DNA of 64,000 nt, from positions 62,001-126,000 of the forward strand of contig JADJSA010000009.1 in NCBI GenBank assembly GCA_016711925.1, written 5' to 3'. The DNA comes from Candidatus Methylophosphatis haderslevensis (GTDB taxonomy: Bacteria > Pseudomonadota > Gammaproteobacteria > Burkholderiales > Rhodocyclaceae). The notes under the pieces are model-generated. The model was not told the origin of the DNA. It ran no database searches and saw nothing but the letters and a program-made list of their open reading frames with translations. Made by a program: the position numbers and the translations under genes. This document shows positions 1 through 9,153 of the stretch, piece after piece (position 1 is the first letter of the stretch; each line of letters begins with the position of its first letter).

Positions 1-830
1 GAGCCAAGCCGACGAACCGCCGGTCTTCCACGAATCATTGGCCCAGGTTCTGGCAACCGGGTCGCTCGCGCTGACCGGCCGTGTGTTCGTCTGCCAGATG
101 ATCTTGCCGGTATCGGGATCGAGGGCGGTGATCTTGCCGACGTTGCCGCCGACGTCGCCGCCGGAGTTGCCGACGATGATCTTCCCTTCGCCACCAGCGG
201 CATCGAAGTGTAGATCTCACCGCTCGTGTAGTCGCCGAGCTTGGTCTCCCAGACCAGCTTGCCGGTGGTGGCATTGAGCGCCACGACATGGGTGTCGAGG
301 GTGGCCATGAAAACCATGTCCTTGTACACCGCGACGCCGCGATTGACCGCCTCGCAGCACAGCCGCGGACCGAGGTCTCCGGGCAGCGAGCGCTCGTACT
401 TCCAGATGATCCGGCCGGTCGCGCCGTCGACCGAGAAGACCTTGTTCTGGCTCGAAGTGACGTAGATGCGGCCATTGACAACGGTGGTCTGGCTGTCCTG
501 CGCGTCGTTGACGCCGAAGGCCATGTTCCACTTCGGAACCAGTTTCCTGACGTTGGTGCGGTCGATCTGGGTCAAGCCGCTGAAGCGCGTGCCCTGGTAG
601 TCCTTGCCGTAGTGCAGCCAGTTGTTGGCATCCTTGTCGGCATTGAGCAGCATGTCGTCGCTGACGAAGTTCGGGCGCCACTTGAAGGTCGCTTCGAGCA
701 CGTTGATGCCAAGTGGCGGCTCGGGATCGGCGGCACCTGCGCTGCCGAGGCCAATCACCGCCAGGCCGACAGCGAGCATTGCACCAGCAAAGCAGCGCTG
801 TCGTTTCGGATACTGATGTCTCGACTCCAT
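1..830 (-). CDS. PQQ-dependent alcohol dehydrogenase (quinoprotein), N-terminal part, frameshifted, runs off the window
   Basis: The ATG at 830 begins a protein with a hydrophobic signal sequence ending near GSAGAA, so it is probably periplasmic. Family marks follow: NNWLHYGKDYQGTRFS, repeated beta-propeller W motifs (GRIIWKYE, GKLVWE), and LCCEAVNRG with the adjacent-cysteine pair that sits over the PQQ cofactor in methanol/ethanol dehydrogenases. The reading frame breaks near 184-186: the text reads as SMPLVA, then in the next frame as KIIVGNSGGDVGG followed by GKITALDPDTGKIIW. One missing G in a G run explains it. The C-terminal part lies outside the window. Enzymes of this type oxidise primary alcohols and pass electrons to a c-type cytochrome. 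Substrate and metal (Ca or lanthanide) cannot be told from this part. Confidence 0.82.
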   Translation of the reverse strand, partial: MESRHQYPKRQRCFAGAMLAVGLAVIGLGSAGAADPEPPLGINVLEATFKWRPNFVSDDMLLNADKDANNWLHYGKDYQGTRFSGLTQIDRTNVRKLVPKWNMAFGVNDAQDSQTTVVNGRIYVTSSQNKVFSVDGATGRIIWKYERSLPGDLGPRLCCEAVNRGVAVYKDMVFMATLDTHVVALNATTGKLVWETKLGDYTSGEIYTSMPLVAKGRSSSATPAATSAATSARSPPSIPIPARSSGRRTHGRSARATRLPEPGPMIRGRPAVRRLG

Positions 831-1577
831 GGTCTTCTCCTTTTGCCGTTGGGCGCTCGCCAATTCGCTGCCCACCATCGCCCGACGCGAAAGCCAGGGA
901 GCCACAGCAAAGCCCATGCCACGCCTTGCTGCACGCCGGAAGAGCCAGACCGGGCTGAGATCGCGGCGTGCCGGCGAAGTTGCGAATGTCATGGGCGTGG
1001 CGGTTGCCACCGTCTGCCGCTCCCCGAAGCAGCGGAACGACGCGAAGCGCGGTGATGCCCGCGCGGGCACCGGCTGCTGCTGGCCAGTGCAACTGCGCCG
1101 GCCGAAATGCCCGTCAGTGCGCCAAAGCCTGGAGCGACACGTGTAGCGCCTGAGCTACAGCTGTCGCAAGGCGTCAGGCTGTCCTCGACAGCCGCGGCAG
1201 TCGGCACAGCGACGCAAACGCCATCGATCGACCTGTCTGCCGCCCGAAACGCGACCCCTTCGGCGCCTCGTGCGATTCAACTGGAAGTCCGGCTCAGCGC
1301 CCGCCGCGCCCGCGCGGCCGACTCCGCCGACCAGCCGCAAGCGGCCCGCGCTCAGTCGACTCCCCATGCCAATATGATCTGAGACACCTACCTCTGAGCA
1401 ACTATCTATAACTGCGCAGTCTCGTAGCATGAGAACAGATCAGCGCAAAACGATGGCGCACAAAGGGATGAGGGGTCACGAAAGAGAGGGGGGCACGTCT
1501 CCCTTTTTCATCCGGTGCAGTCGGGGGCTCGAACTGTCGCTTCGACGGCAACATCGGCCTCCGTCCGCGCGACCGCG
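831..1577. other. Long stretch without a convincing gene
   Basis: About 750 bases upstream of the PQQ dehydrogenase. Short open frames exist on both strands, but none has a recognisable motif together with a Shine-Dalgarno. The AT-richer patch near 1380-1440 (with TATAACT and TATAGAT-like words) is the likeliest place for a promoter. I could not fit a -35/-10 pair with confidence. Confidence 0.4.
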
Positions 1578-1668
1578 CCCGAAAGCCTCATGGATAGACC
1601 ATCCTGGCGATGCCTGCCCTGAGAGCGCCAATCCATGCGCCTCACCGGCATAGCCGGCCTGCGCGGTC
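1578..1668. repeat. REP-like extragenic palindrome, copy A
   Basis: The left arm CCGAAAGCCTCATGGATAG (1579-1597) is matched by a right arm GAGAGCGCCAATCCATGCG (1621-1639). Left arm and reverse-complemented right arm share the core GC(C)xCATGGAT. The same pair recurs at several other intergenic places in this window. Confidence 0.65.
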
Positions 1669-1795
1669 CATCCCGCCTGCCTCGCAGGCCGATGAGCCGG
1701 CGCTATCGAAGTGGTGCAATCGGCCATTCGTCTGATTGCATCGGCGACGCCTCGTGTAGCACGATGGAGGCGTTCCGGTCAGCTGCGGAGGCCGC

Positions 1796-3067
1796 TTGCC
1801 ACGTTCCGTTACGTTCGAGAAAGCGCGCGGCGCCGCGCCATCGGCTGCCGCGCTGGCCCTGGCGCTGATACTCGCGCTGGTCGCGGCGCTCGCGGCGGCG
1901 GCGGAGCCCACTACCGGCGGGCTGGTCGCGATTCCGCCGCTGCAGGGCACGGTGGTCGATGCTGCCGGCGTACTGTCGGCCGGCGAGATCGCCCAAGCCG
2001 ATGCGCGGCTGCGGCAACTGCGCGATGAAACCGGTGCGCAGGTGGTGGTGCTGGTGGTGGACCACACCGCGCCGGAAACCCTGGAAGATTTCGCGCAGCG
2101 CGCCTTCACCGCCTGGAAGCCCGGCCGCAAGGGCATCGACGACGGCCTGCTGTTCCTGCTGGCGGTGAACAACCCGCCGCCGCGCACGCGCATCCATACC
2201 GGGTACGGTCTGGAAGGCAGCCTGCCGGACGCGACCGCCAAGCGCATTCTGACCGAGCATGTGCGCCCGGCGCTGCAGGCGCGCGGACCGGGTGCGGCAG
2301 TCAAAGTGGCGGCGGACGAGATCTACAACGTGCTGGCAACGCAGCCGGCAGCGGCGCCGCACGCATCGACCGCAACGCCCGTCGACGCGCCCTACGGCAA
2401 CAAGACCTACCACGCGAGCGAGCCGGAGAAGCGCATGCTGCTCGGCGCGCTCGCGCTGATCGGGGCGATGGTGCTGGTGTCGCTGCTGCTGGCGATGCTG
2501 CCCTGGCGCCCGGTGCGGCGCGTGGTGTCGGTTGCGGCATGTTTGGCCATCGCCGGGCTAACGCTGTGGGTCGCGCAGGATAACTGGGCTGCCGCGCTCG
2601 CCGTGGTGTGGTTGATCGCCGCGGCCTGGGCCTCGCTGGCACAGCCGGTGACCGCCCGCGCGGCGGCCGCCTCCTCTCCCAAGAGCCGGCGCGCGAAGCA
2701 CGGCGGCGCCACCAAGGCACAGCTCGCCGGGCCGGCGCGCAGGTCGACACGGCGCAGCAGCGGCGGCCTGCGCCGCTGGATAGTCCCGCTCGCCTCGATT
2801 GCCGGCATCGCGATCGTCGCGACCTACGCAACCGGCATTCTCGGCTATGCGCTGGGTGCCACCGGATGGTTCATGGGCTCGCTGGTGATCACGACCTCGA
2901 TCCGCTCGCGCCTGTCGCCCGGACCGCAACGCGCCCGCCGCCGCGGCGACAGCGGCGACGATACGTGGACCGGCAGCAGCGACGGATGGAGCAGCGATTC
3001 CTCCGATTCCGGCAGCAGCGATTCCGGCGGCGGGGGCGATTCCGGCGGCGGCGGGTCGTCGGACTGA
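1796..3067 (+). CDS. TPM-domain (YgcG-type) membrane protein
   Basis: 423 residues from a TTG start; GGAGG lies four bases upstream. An N-terminal hydrophobic segment (about 15-36, alanine/leucine rich) is followed by a TPM domain at about 45-180, with LSAGEIAQADARL, VVVLVVDHTAPETLEDFAQRA and the family word TGYGLEGSLPD. Two or three hydrophobic segments come next (about 215-285 and 335-370). The tail, from about 390, is made almost only of Ser, Gly and Asp. This is the usual YgcG layout: exported TPM domain, membrane anchor, Gly/Ser-rich C terminus. Family roles are poorly defined (envelope assembly and stress have been proposed), so no reaction is assigned. The start is uncertain because no in-frame ATG precedes it. 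Confidence 0.8.
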   Translation: MPRSVTFEKARGAAPSAAALALALILALVAALAAAAEPTTGGLVAIPPLQGTVVDAAGVLSAGEIAQADARLRQLRDETGAQVVVLVVDHTAPETLEDFAQRAFTAWKPGRKGIDDGLLFLLAVNNPPPRTRIHTGYGLEGSLPDATAKRILTEHVRPALQARGPGAAVKVAADEIYNVLATQPAAAPHASTATPVDAPYGNKTYHASEPEKRMLLGALALIGAMVLVSLLLAMLPWRPVRRVVSVAACLAIAGLTLWVAQDNWAAALAVVWLIAAAWASLAQPVTARAAAASSPKSRRAKHGGATKAQLAGPARRSTRRSSGGLRRWIVPLASIAGIAIVATYATGILGYALGATGWFMGSLVITTSIRSRLSPGPQRARRRGDSGDDTWTGSSDGWSSDSSDSGSSDSGGGGDSGGGGSSD

Positions 3068-3166
3068 ACCTGGCAGCGTGCTGCCCGCAGCCCGTGATCT
3101 CGCCAGTGTGCAGTTTTGTGGTTGGCGGTATGGAGTCAATGGCATGGGGCCTGGGCTCGCCCTTTT

Positions 3167-3191
3167 GCAGATTGCAGATTGCCGATTGCCG
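3167..3191. repeat. Short 7-bp tandem repeat
   Basis: GCAGATT, GCAGATT, GCCGATT and GCCG follow one another directly in the gap between the TPM gene and the cysteine-protease gene. It is probably a slippage product and no role is visible. Confidence 0.6.
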
Positions 3192-3319
3192 TCCGGCGCA
3201 TGACGGCGGTACAGCGGGACTTCCGACCCCAGCCTTTGCCGCTACACTTGCCTGACCGCGGCCCGCAACGCGTGTGCGGCCGCTGCCCCCCGTGCGTTTG
3301 ACTGAGAGGAGAACTAAAA

Positions 3320-3919
3320 ATGAACCGTGGCGATCTGTCGGCAATGCGCGAAGTTCAGGGCTTGCACGGGCCGAACATGTGCCTGGCGTCGTCGAAGTTT
3401 CTCGCGCTGAAATTGCTCGGCTTCGTCGAGCGCGGCAAGCATCTGAACGATTTTCTCCATTCCCCGTGGGCCAGGAAACACGCCAACCTGCCGCTCAAGA
3501 GCTACTGGGGCGGCAGCATGGTCGAGTACAACGACGCCTTCAACAAGGTTGCGCTGCCGGCCGCGCTCAACGATCCGAGCGCCAACGTGAGAACCGCCGG
3601 GCCGCAGGTGAAACTGCTCAAGGGCTTCACCCACTTCTCCAGCCCCGGTCACGCCGATGTCATGCTTAGCCAGCGCACGCCGCTGGTGGTCGGCGTGAGC
3701 ATCCACGGCGGTACGCAGCGGGATCATTTCATCGTGATTTTCGGCGATTCCGCCGGACACACCTGGGCCGTCGACCCCTGGCCCGGGGACGACAGCGCGG
3801 CAGTCGCGGATCTCGGCAGTTCGTTTTCCTTCCGCACCAGAACCAGCGTGCACATGACAGCGGATGAGAAGCAGACGACGATTCCCTGCGGCCAGCCGTT
3901 CTTCGGCTATTTCCAATAG
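3320..3919 (+). CDS. Putative papain-like cysteine protease (C39/C70-like fold)
   Basis: 199 residues; AGGAGA sits six bases before the ATG. There is no signal peptide. The arrangement suits a papain-fold hydrolase: Q13, then NMCLASSK with Cys21 as candidate nucleophile, then RDHFIVIFG with the candidate catalytic His, then VDPWPGDD with the candidate Asp. A His followed by a hydrophobic strand and then DPWPG is known from small papain-like bacterial peptidases, some of which are secreted effectors. It stands alone on its strand, followed 200 bases later by an orphan gene. Assignment rests on motif order only; it could be an inactive relative. Confidence 0.5.
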   Translation: MNRGDLSAMREVQGLHGPNMCLASSKFLALKLLGFVERGKHLNDFLHSPWARKHANLPLKSYWGGSMVEYNDAFNKVALPAALNDPSANVRTAGPQVKLLKGFTHFSSPGHADVMLSQRTPLVVGVSIHGGTQRDHFIVIFGDSAGHTWAVDPWPGDDSAAVADLGSSFSFRTRTSVHMTADEKQTTIPCGQPFFGYFQ

Positions 3920-4119
3920 CCGGACATGCCTGCCAGCCGGTGAGCCGGCGCGCTTGAACCCTCCGCCCGCGCGCATGCCACCGCCTGGCGATCCGCCTAG
4001 GTCGGGCGCTCTAGTTCATCCGACGAATTTTCAGTCGCGGCCAAACATGACAGCATTCCTCCCACAGTCATTCCGCTGAGCGCTGCCGGCAGTGCCCGGC
4101 AAGGTAACCGGAGCACGCC

Positions 4120-4710
4120 ATGATCTTCCCTCGCGCCGCCGAATTTCCGAAATGCAACAAGTATCTCCGCGACGAGATGCCGAAGGTGGTGCGGGTGCCG
4201 CGCATCGCCAACGCGATGCGTGAACTCGGTCGGCTCGACGGCGCGTTGTTCGCCCGGGCGCTCAAGCCCGGCACCCAGCCTACGCTCACGCTGTTCGACA
4301 AGCCGATGCCCTACGATTCGATACTCGGCGAGCGGTGGCTGATCCCGCGCGACCAGTCCGGCCGCATGGTGCTCAACGTATCGCTGTTCGAGGATTTCGA
4401 GACGCAGTCGGGCAAACGGCTGAAGGGCGACGCCCATGTCTCGGCGAGGCCGGGCTCGCCCGGTGCGCGCGAGTTCAACGGCACCTTCGACCGCCGCGGC
4501 ATCATCCAGACCTTGGGCGGCGGCCCGCCCCATCCGGGCCTGGATACGCACAGCATCGGGCACTATCGCGAGAAGGCGCTGTTCCGCTTCGGCGCCTGCA
4601 TTCTCGGCGCGCTGGTCGACTGGGGTCTGTGGTCGCAGGAAGGTCGCGCGGACGAGAAAGCGGCAACCCGATTTGCGGTGCATGCCTACCGCTCGCTCGA
4701 CGTGTTCTGA
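4120..4710 (+). CDS. Hypothetical protein
   Basis: 196 residues. I do not recognise the family. It is soluble, with no signal peptide. It has basic and aromatic N-terminal text, a Gly/Pro-rich middle (QTLGGGPPHPGLDTHSIGHY) and a conserved-looking hydrophobic helix FGACILGALVDWGLW near the end. A potential ribosome site AAGGTAACCGGAG lies upstream. Codon use (strong G/C at third positions) supports real coding. It lies between the cysteine-protease gene and an OmpA-type lipoprotein; partnership with the protease is possible but unproven. Confidence 0.55.
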   Translation: MIFPRAAEFPKCNKYLRDEMPKVVRVPRIANAMRELGRLDGALFARALKPGTQPTLTLFDKPMPYDSILGERWLIPRDQSGRMVLNVSLFEDFETQSGKRLKGDAHVSARPGSPGAREFNGTFDRRGIIQTLGGGPPHPGLDTHSIGHYREKALFRFGACILGALVDWGLWSQEGRADEKAATRFAVHAYRSLDVF

Positions 4711-4787
4711 ACGCCCGGCACCGGGCTCGCGGCGCGTCCCGCGGCACATTGCCTGCGCCGGCGAAGTGGCGCGCGCCCGCGTCACGA

Positions 4788-4872
4788 GCCTGCCCGGAGA
4801 ACCGCATGGATACTGGCTTGCGGCGATGCACTGCCGGAGAGCGCCATTGCATGCGGGTTTCCGGCAGGGTGG
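4788..4872. repeat. REP-like extragenic palindrome, copy B
   Basis: Left arm GGAGAACCGCATGGATACTG (4796-4815) and right arm GGAGAGCGCCATTGCATGCG (4836-4855), flanked by a further matched pair GCCTGCC / GGCAGGG. It lies in the gap between two genes whose 3' ends converge, a position typical of REP elements. Confidence 0.7.
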
Positions 4873-4924
4873 CCGGAACGACGGGCGCGCCGGGCTGACG
4901 CACGCCCGCCAGACAGCGCTGCGC

Positions 4925-5617
4925 CTAGCGCTGCGGCGCCGGTGCCGCCGGTGGTGCCGGGGCGGCCTCCGGCTCGGCGACGAACACTTCGATGCGGCGA
5001 TTCTTGCTGCGGCCTTCGACACTGCTGTTGTCGGCGATCGGCTCGTGCTCGCCGCGGCCGTCGATGGCGATGCGGCTCGACGCCACGCCGTGCCCGGTGA
5101 GGTAATCGCGGGAGCTGGCGGCGCGCTCCATCGACAGGGGGTTGTTGACCGCATCGCTGCCGGTGCTGTCGGTGTGGCCGATGATTCGCACATGGGTCGC
5201 CGGGTGCTGGGTCAGGCTTTTCGCGAACTTGTCGAGCACCGGGCGCATTTCGGGCTTGATGTCGGCGCGGCCGGTATCGAAGGAAATGTCGCTCGGGATC
5301 TCCAGCTTCAGCTCGTTGTTCGGCGTCTGGGTGACGGCGACCGCGGTGCCTTGCGTGGCCTCCTCCATCGCCCGCTTCTGTTCCTGCATGCGCTTGGACC
5401 AGATGTTGCCGCCCAATGCGCCGGCCGCGGCACCGACTGCCCCGCCGACCGCCGCACCCTTGCCGCGATTGTCGCTGACCACGGCACCGAGCACCGCACC
5501 GGCCACGGCACCGATCGCCGCGCCCTTGGTCGTGTCCTTGCCGGTTTGATCCATGTTGGCGCAGCCCGCCAACAGCGCGGCCACCAGCGTTGCTGCGGTA
5601 ATTGTTCGACTCTGCAT
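4925..5617 (-). CDS. OmpA-family peptidoglycan-binding lipoprotein (YiaD/YfiB-like)
   Basis: 230 residues from the ATG at 5617, with AAAGGAGAC upstream. The signal peptide ends in the lipobox LLAGC with Cys19 as the lipidated residue. Next comes a glycine-zipper region (about 33-80, GAAIGAVAGAVLGAVV and similar) that probably inserts in or associates with the outer membrane. The OmpA C-terminal domain (about 110-215) carries ISFDTGRADIKP, VRIIGHTDSTGSDAVNNPLS and KNRRIEVFV, which bind peptidoglycan. The end is Ala/Pro rich. The likely role is anchoring the outer membrane to the cell wall. Confidence 0.88.
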   Translation of the reverse strand: MQSRTITAATLVAALLAGCANMDQTGKDTTKGAAIGAVAGAVLGAVVSDNRGKGAAVGGAVGAAAGALGGNIWSKRMQEQKRAMEEATQGTAVAVTQTPNNELKLEIPSDISFDTGRADIKPEMRPVLDKFAKSLTQHPATHVRIIGHTDSTGSDAVNNPLSMERAASSRDYLTGHGVASSRIAIDGRGEHEPIADNSSVEGRSKNRRIEVFVAEPEAAPAPPAAPAPQR

Positions 5618-5877
5618 GTTCAGTCTCCTTTGCCGAAAAACGAAATGGACTGATCGCACATCCGGCCCCGCGCGCCGCAAACGCCCGGACGCGCTGCCGG
5701 GCGACGCCCGACCCGCACGATCCGATCGGGTTTACTGCATTCGCCCTGACCATGGTGCAACCGCCGCCGCATTCTACCTGCATTCACCGCCGGCATCGGC
5801 ACTCGCCTTGCCGGCACAGTGGCTCGCCAGCAGCGGCCCGGGAACGATAGAATCGACTTCATCGACCATCGTCAGCC

Positions 5878-6718
5878 ATGAGCATGCCCAAGTACCCTGT
5901 TTCGAGACCCGCATCGGTCCCAACCTCGCCAGGCACGCGCGGACCGCGCGGCACCGGCGCTGCCGGCGATCCAAGCGGCAAGAGAAACGTCGGCGCTACG
6001 CCCGGCCCGACCGGCCACGCCGGCAAAGGCGATCCGGTGTGCCCGGCCGACCTTGCGCTCCTTGACCTCTCGCTCGAGTATCAGACGGTCGATGCCGACG
6101 TACTGAAATTCACCAACGTATCGGCAACGCCGATCGCCGGCTCCAAGACGCTCGCCAGGCATGGCCAATCGCTGCTGCTGCACGCCAACAACCGCATCAT
6201 CGTGCGCAGCCAGGGCCGCCCGATGGACTGCGCGCTGTCGATCTACCGCGTGTGGCGCGTCTGGTTCGCGCCGCTCGATCCGACAACCGGGCAGCGCACC
6301 GATGGCTACGTCACCGGCGGCAGCACGAAATGGACCAACGATGCGACCGGCATCACAAGCTGGTACGACGTGCCCGGGCAGAAGGTTTCGCCCGACGCCG
6401 CCAACCGTCCGCCGCAGCGCCATCTGGTCGAATTTCTGGTCGGCATCCTCAATCATCCGGAGGCCGGCGGAATCTATTTCCATATCCTGATCGACGTGCT
6501 GCCGGGGAAGTTCCGCGTCTCGATGTCGCGCGAACTGGCTTTCCACGGCAAGGCGTGGAGCAACCTGTTTCCGTTCGGAGTTCGATTTCCACACCACCCA
6601 ATCGGCATCGGGCGTGCAGGAAGAAGTCGCGGTGTCGACGGTCACCCACAAACCGTTCGCCGATGAAAATGGCGGACTGCCGATCGCCCTCGACTACGGC
6701 TGGACCAAGTTTCCCTGA
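5878..6718 (+). CDS. Hypothetical protein with collagen-like N terminus, frameshifted near the end
   Basis: I do not recognise the family. Residues 1-50 are rich in Gly, Pro, Thr and Ser with partial Gly-x-y spacing, so probably flexible. The rest looks like a compact beta-rich domain with many aromatic residues. The frame opened at 5878 ends in unlikely text (RFPHHPIGIGRAGRSRG). The alternative frame from about 6578 gives sensible protein (EFDFHTTQSASGVQEEVAVS, then ALDYGWTKFP) to a TGA at 6716-6718. One extra G at 6577-6578 accounts for it; the restored protein would have 279 residues. The start has no clear ribosome site. It stands alone between OmpA-lipoprotein and helicase genes. Confidence 0.55.
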
Positions 6719-6795
6719 CCGTGACAGCCGGCCGCGGCCGTGCTTGCTCCGTCAGTCGATCGATGCAGGCAGCACCAACGGATCGCTGCCTGCCT

Positions 6796-6890
6796 GCCCT
6801 GAAAGCCGCATGGATAGGGGTTCTCCAGCCTGCCGGGCCGGCGGGCGCCAATCCATGCGGCTGTCAGGCGTGCCATGCCTGCAAGGTCCG
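6796..6890. repeat. REP-like extragenic palindrome, copy C
   Basis: The clearest two-armed copy. Left arm CCTGAAAGCCGCATGGATAG (6798-6817) and right arm GGCGCCAATCCATGCGGCTG (6844-6863) continue into GTCAGG, the complement of the left CCTGA(A). It lies between an orphan gene and the helicase gene. Confidence 0.75.
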
Positions 6891-7019
6891 TCCGATGCGC
6901 CCGCGCGCACAGGCAGCGGCTGCCGGCCAGGCCTGCGGTTCCAGCGTGCGATTCATGCTCGACCGATCGCCGGCCGGCGGATAATTGTCGCCAGTGCAAG
7001 CACGGCGACGACATCCGCA

Positions 7020-8818
7020 ATGGCAACCCTGATACCGGCAATCGGCACCTGCGTCTCGCGCATGACATCCGGCGAGCGGCGGCTGGCGCAGCGGCTCGAA
7101 CAGAAGCTCGAAGCCGACTACCTGCTGTGGTACGACGTGCCGCTCGGGCCGGCCAACGCGCATCCGGATTTCGTGATCGTGCATCCGCGCCGCGGCGTGC
7201 TGATCCTCGAAGTCAAGGACTGGCGGCTCGACAATCTGCGCGAAGTCACGCGCAGCGACGTGGCGCTGCTGACCGAGCGTGGCTTGAAGCGGCTGGTCAA
7301 CCCGCTGGAGCAGGCGCGCCAGTATGCGCACGCCATCACCAGCCTGCTCGAGCGCGACCCGCAGCTCACCTTCTCGACCGGCAAGCTGGCCGGCAGGCTG
7401 CGCTTTCCGTGGAGTTACGGCGTGGTGCTGGCCAACATCAGCCGGCGCCAGTTCGACGAGGCGCACATCGGCGAGGCGATCGAGCCGCAGCGCGCGATCT
7501 GCCAGGACGAGATGCTGGAGAGCGCAGATGCCGAAGCGTTCCAGAGCCGGCTGTGGCAGACGTTTCCGTTGCGCTTCGAGGGCGCGCTGTCGCTGCCGCA
7601 GATCGACCGCATACGCTGGCATCTGTACCCGGAGATCCGCATTCCGGCGGCCGATTCGCAATTGTTCGGCGCCGACAGCGAAACCGACGACAACCTGCCC
7701 GACCTGCTGCGGGTGATGGATCTGCAGCAAGAGCAGCTTGCCCGCAGCCTGGGCGACGGCCATCGGGTGATTCACGGCGTGGCCGGATCGGGCAAGACGC
7801 TGATCCTCACCTGCCGCGCGCAGCACCTTGCGCAGCTATGCACCAAGCCGGTCCTGATTCTCTGTTACAACCGCACCCTGGCCGGCAGACTCAGACAGGT
7901 GATCGAGGCGAAGGATCTTGCCGATCGGGTACAGGTGCGCACCTTCCATGCGTGGTGCCGCGCCCAGTTGCTCGCCTACCACGTGGCGCTACCGACCGCG
8001 CGGGCCGATGCCGATGCCTGGTTCGAGGAACTGGTCGACGCGGCGATCCGCGCCGGCGAGCGCGGCCAGATTCCCGGCGCGCAGTACGAGGCGATCCTGA
8101 TCGACGAGGGCACGACTTCCGTCCCGAATGGCTCAAACTGATCGTGCAGATGGTCGATCCGAAGACCAACTCGCTGCTGCTGCTGTACGACGATGCACAG
8201 TCGATCTACGAACGCGAACGCAAGCGCCGGTTCAGCTTCAAGAGCGTCGGCATACAGGCGCGCGGCCGCTCGACCATACTCAGGATCAACTACCGCAACA
8301 CGCGCGAAGTGCTCGACCTGGCGACCCGCTTCGCCAGCGAATTGCTCAAGCCGGAGAGCGCCGATGACGACGGGGTTCCGCTGCTGGCGCCGCTGAGCGC
8401 CGGGCGCAACGGCCCGCAGCCGCTGGTGATCGCGCTGCCGGGCATCGCCGAAGAGGCGCGCTACATCGTCGAACGGCTGAAGGAGGCGCACCGGCTGGGC
8501 ACGCCTTGGCGCGACATGGCGGTGATCTACCGCGACTACCGCGCGGCCGGCAAGCCGCTGATCGGCACGTTGCGCGGCGCCGGCATTCCGGTCACCTACT
8601 TTCGCGAAGCGCGCTTCTCGAAAGACCAGGACACGGTCAAGGCGCTCACCATGCACAGTTGCAAGGGCCTCGAGTTTCCGCTGGTGGCGATCGCCGGCGT
8701 CGGGCGCGGCCAAGCGCAGGTCGAGGCGAATCCGGAAGAAATGCGCCTGCTCTACGTCGCGATGACCCGCGCAACCCGCCAGTTGATCGTCTGCGGCGCG
8801 GTCGGGCAATCGCCGTGA
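7020..8818 (+). CDS. NERD-nuclease/UvrD-like superfamily 1 helicase, frameshifted
   Basis: Residues about 20-130 form a NERD-type nuclease domain (HPDFVIVHPRRGVLILEVKDW, with the D...ExK catalytic pattern). A superfamily 1 helicase core follows: Walker A GVAGSGKT, LCYNRTLAGRL, Walker B ILIDEG then HDFRPEW, YDDAQSIY, LRINYRNTREVLDLA, TMHSCKGLEFPLV and LLYVAMTRATRQLIV. The frame breaks at 8111 between IDEG and HDF: one C is missing in GGC(C)ACGAC. Restored length is 599 residues, with all helicase motifs present. It probably unwinds or processes damaged or foreign DNA; proteins of this build occur in both repair and defence settings. No partner gene adjoins, so the role stays open. Confidence 0.8.
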
Positions 8819-8906
8819 GCCGCGCAATTCCCGCCGCTGTCCGTTGGTGTGGCGGTGCGGCGAACAACCGGTGCATGCGAACGCCGGCACGGGGTATGAT
8901 TTCGCA

Positions 8907-9153
8907 ATGAGTCCACCGGTGTTCCGTGAGGGCGGGTTTCGTTTCTACCTCTTCTCTCTTCTCGCGCGAAGAGGCCCGCATGCACGTCCGCGTCATGGGG
9001 CCAAACGGTGAGGCGAAGTACTGGATCGAACCGACCATTGGACTGGCGCGAAATTTCGGGCTCACCCCGGCAGAGATTACCGAAGCACTTCGACTCGTAC
9101 AGGAGCATGAGGATGAAATCCGCCGCGCATGGCAGCGACACTTCGGTAGTTGA
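8907..9153 (+). CDS. DUF4160 protein, frame disrupted by a 7-bp tandem duplication
   Basis: The natural reading begins at the ATG at 8907 (SPPVFREGGFRFYLF) and continues in another frame as SREEARMHVRV, then GEAKYWIEPTIGLARNFGL and EHEDEIRRAWQRHFG, the usual DUF4160 shape. The two parts join exactly if one copy of the directly repeated CTCTTCT (8949-8955, 8956-8962) is removed, giving 79 residues. As it stands, only a shorter product from the GTG at 8926 or the ATG at 8980 could be made. It overlaps the next gene by 41 bases. DUF4160 and DUF2442 genes commonly occur as a pair that resembles a toxin-antitoxin module; function is unproven. Confidence 0.7.
8949..8962. repeat. 7-bp tandem duplication (CTCTTCT x2)
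   Basis: Two perfect head-to-tail copies within the 5' part of the DUF4160 gene. Seven is not a multiple of three, so the second copy shifts the frame; deleting it restores the family sequence FRFYLFSREEARMH. Confidence 0.8.

Noticed and set aside
1510..1580. tRNA-like GGGGGCTCGAACTG
   Set aside because: It has a T-arm-like word, but no acceptor or anticodon stem can be drawn around it.
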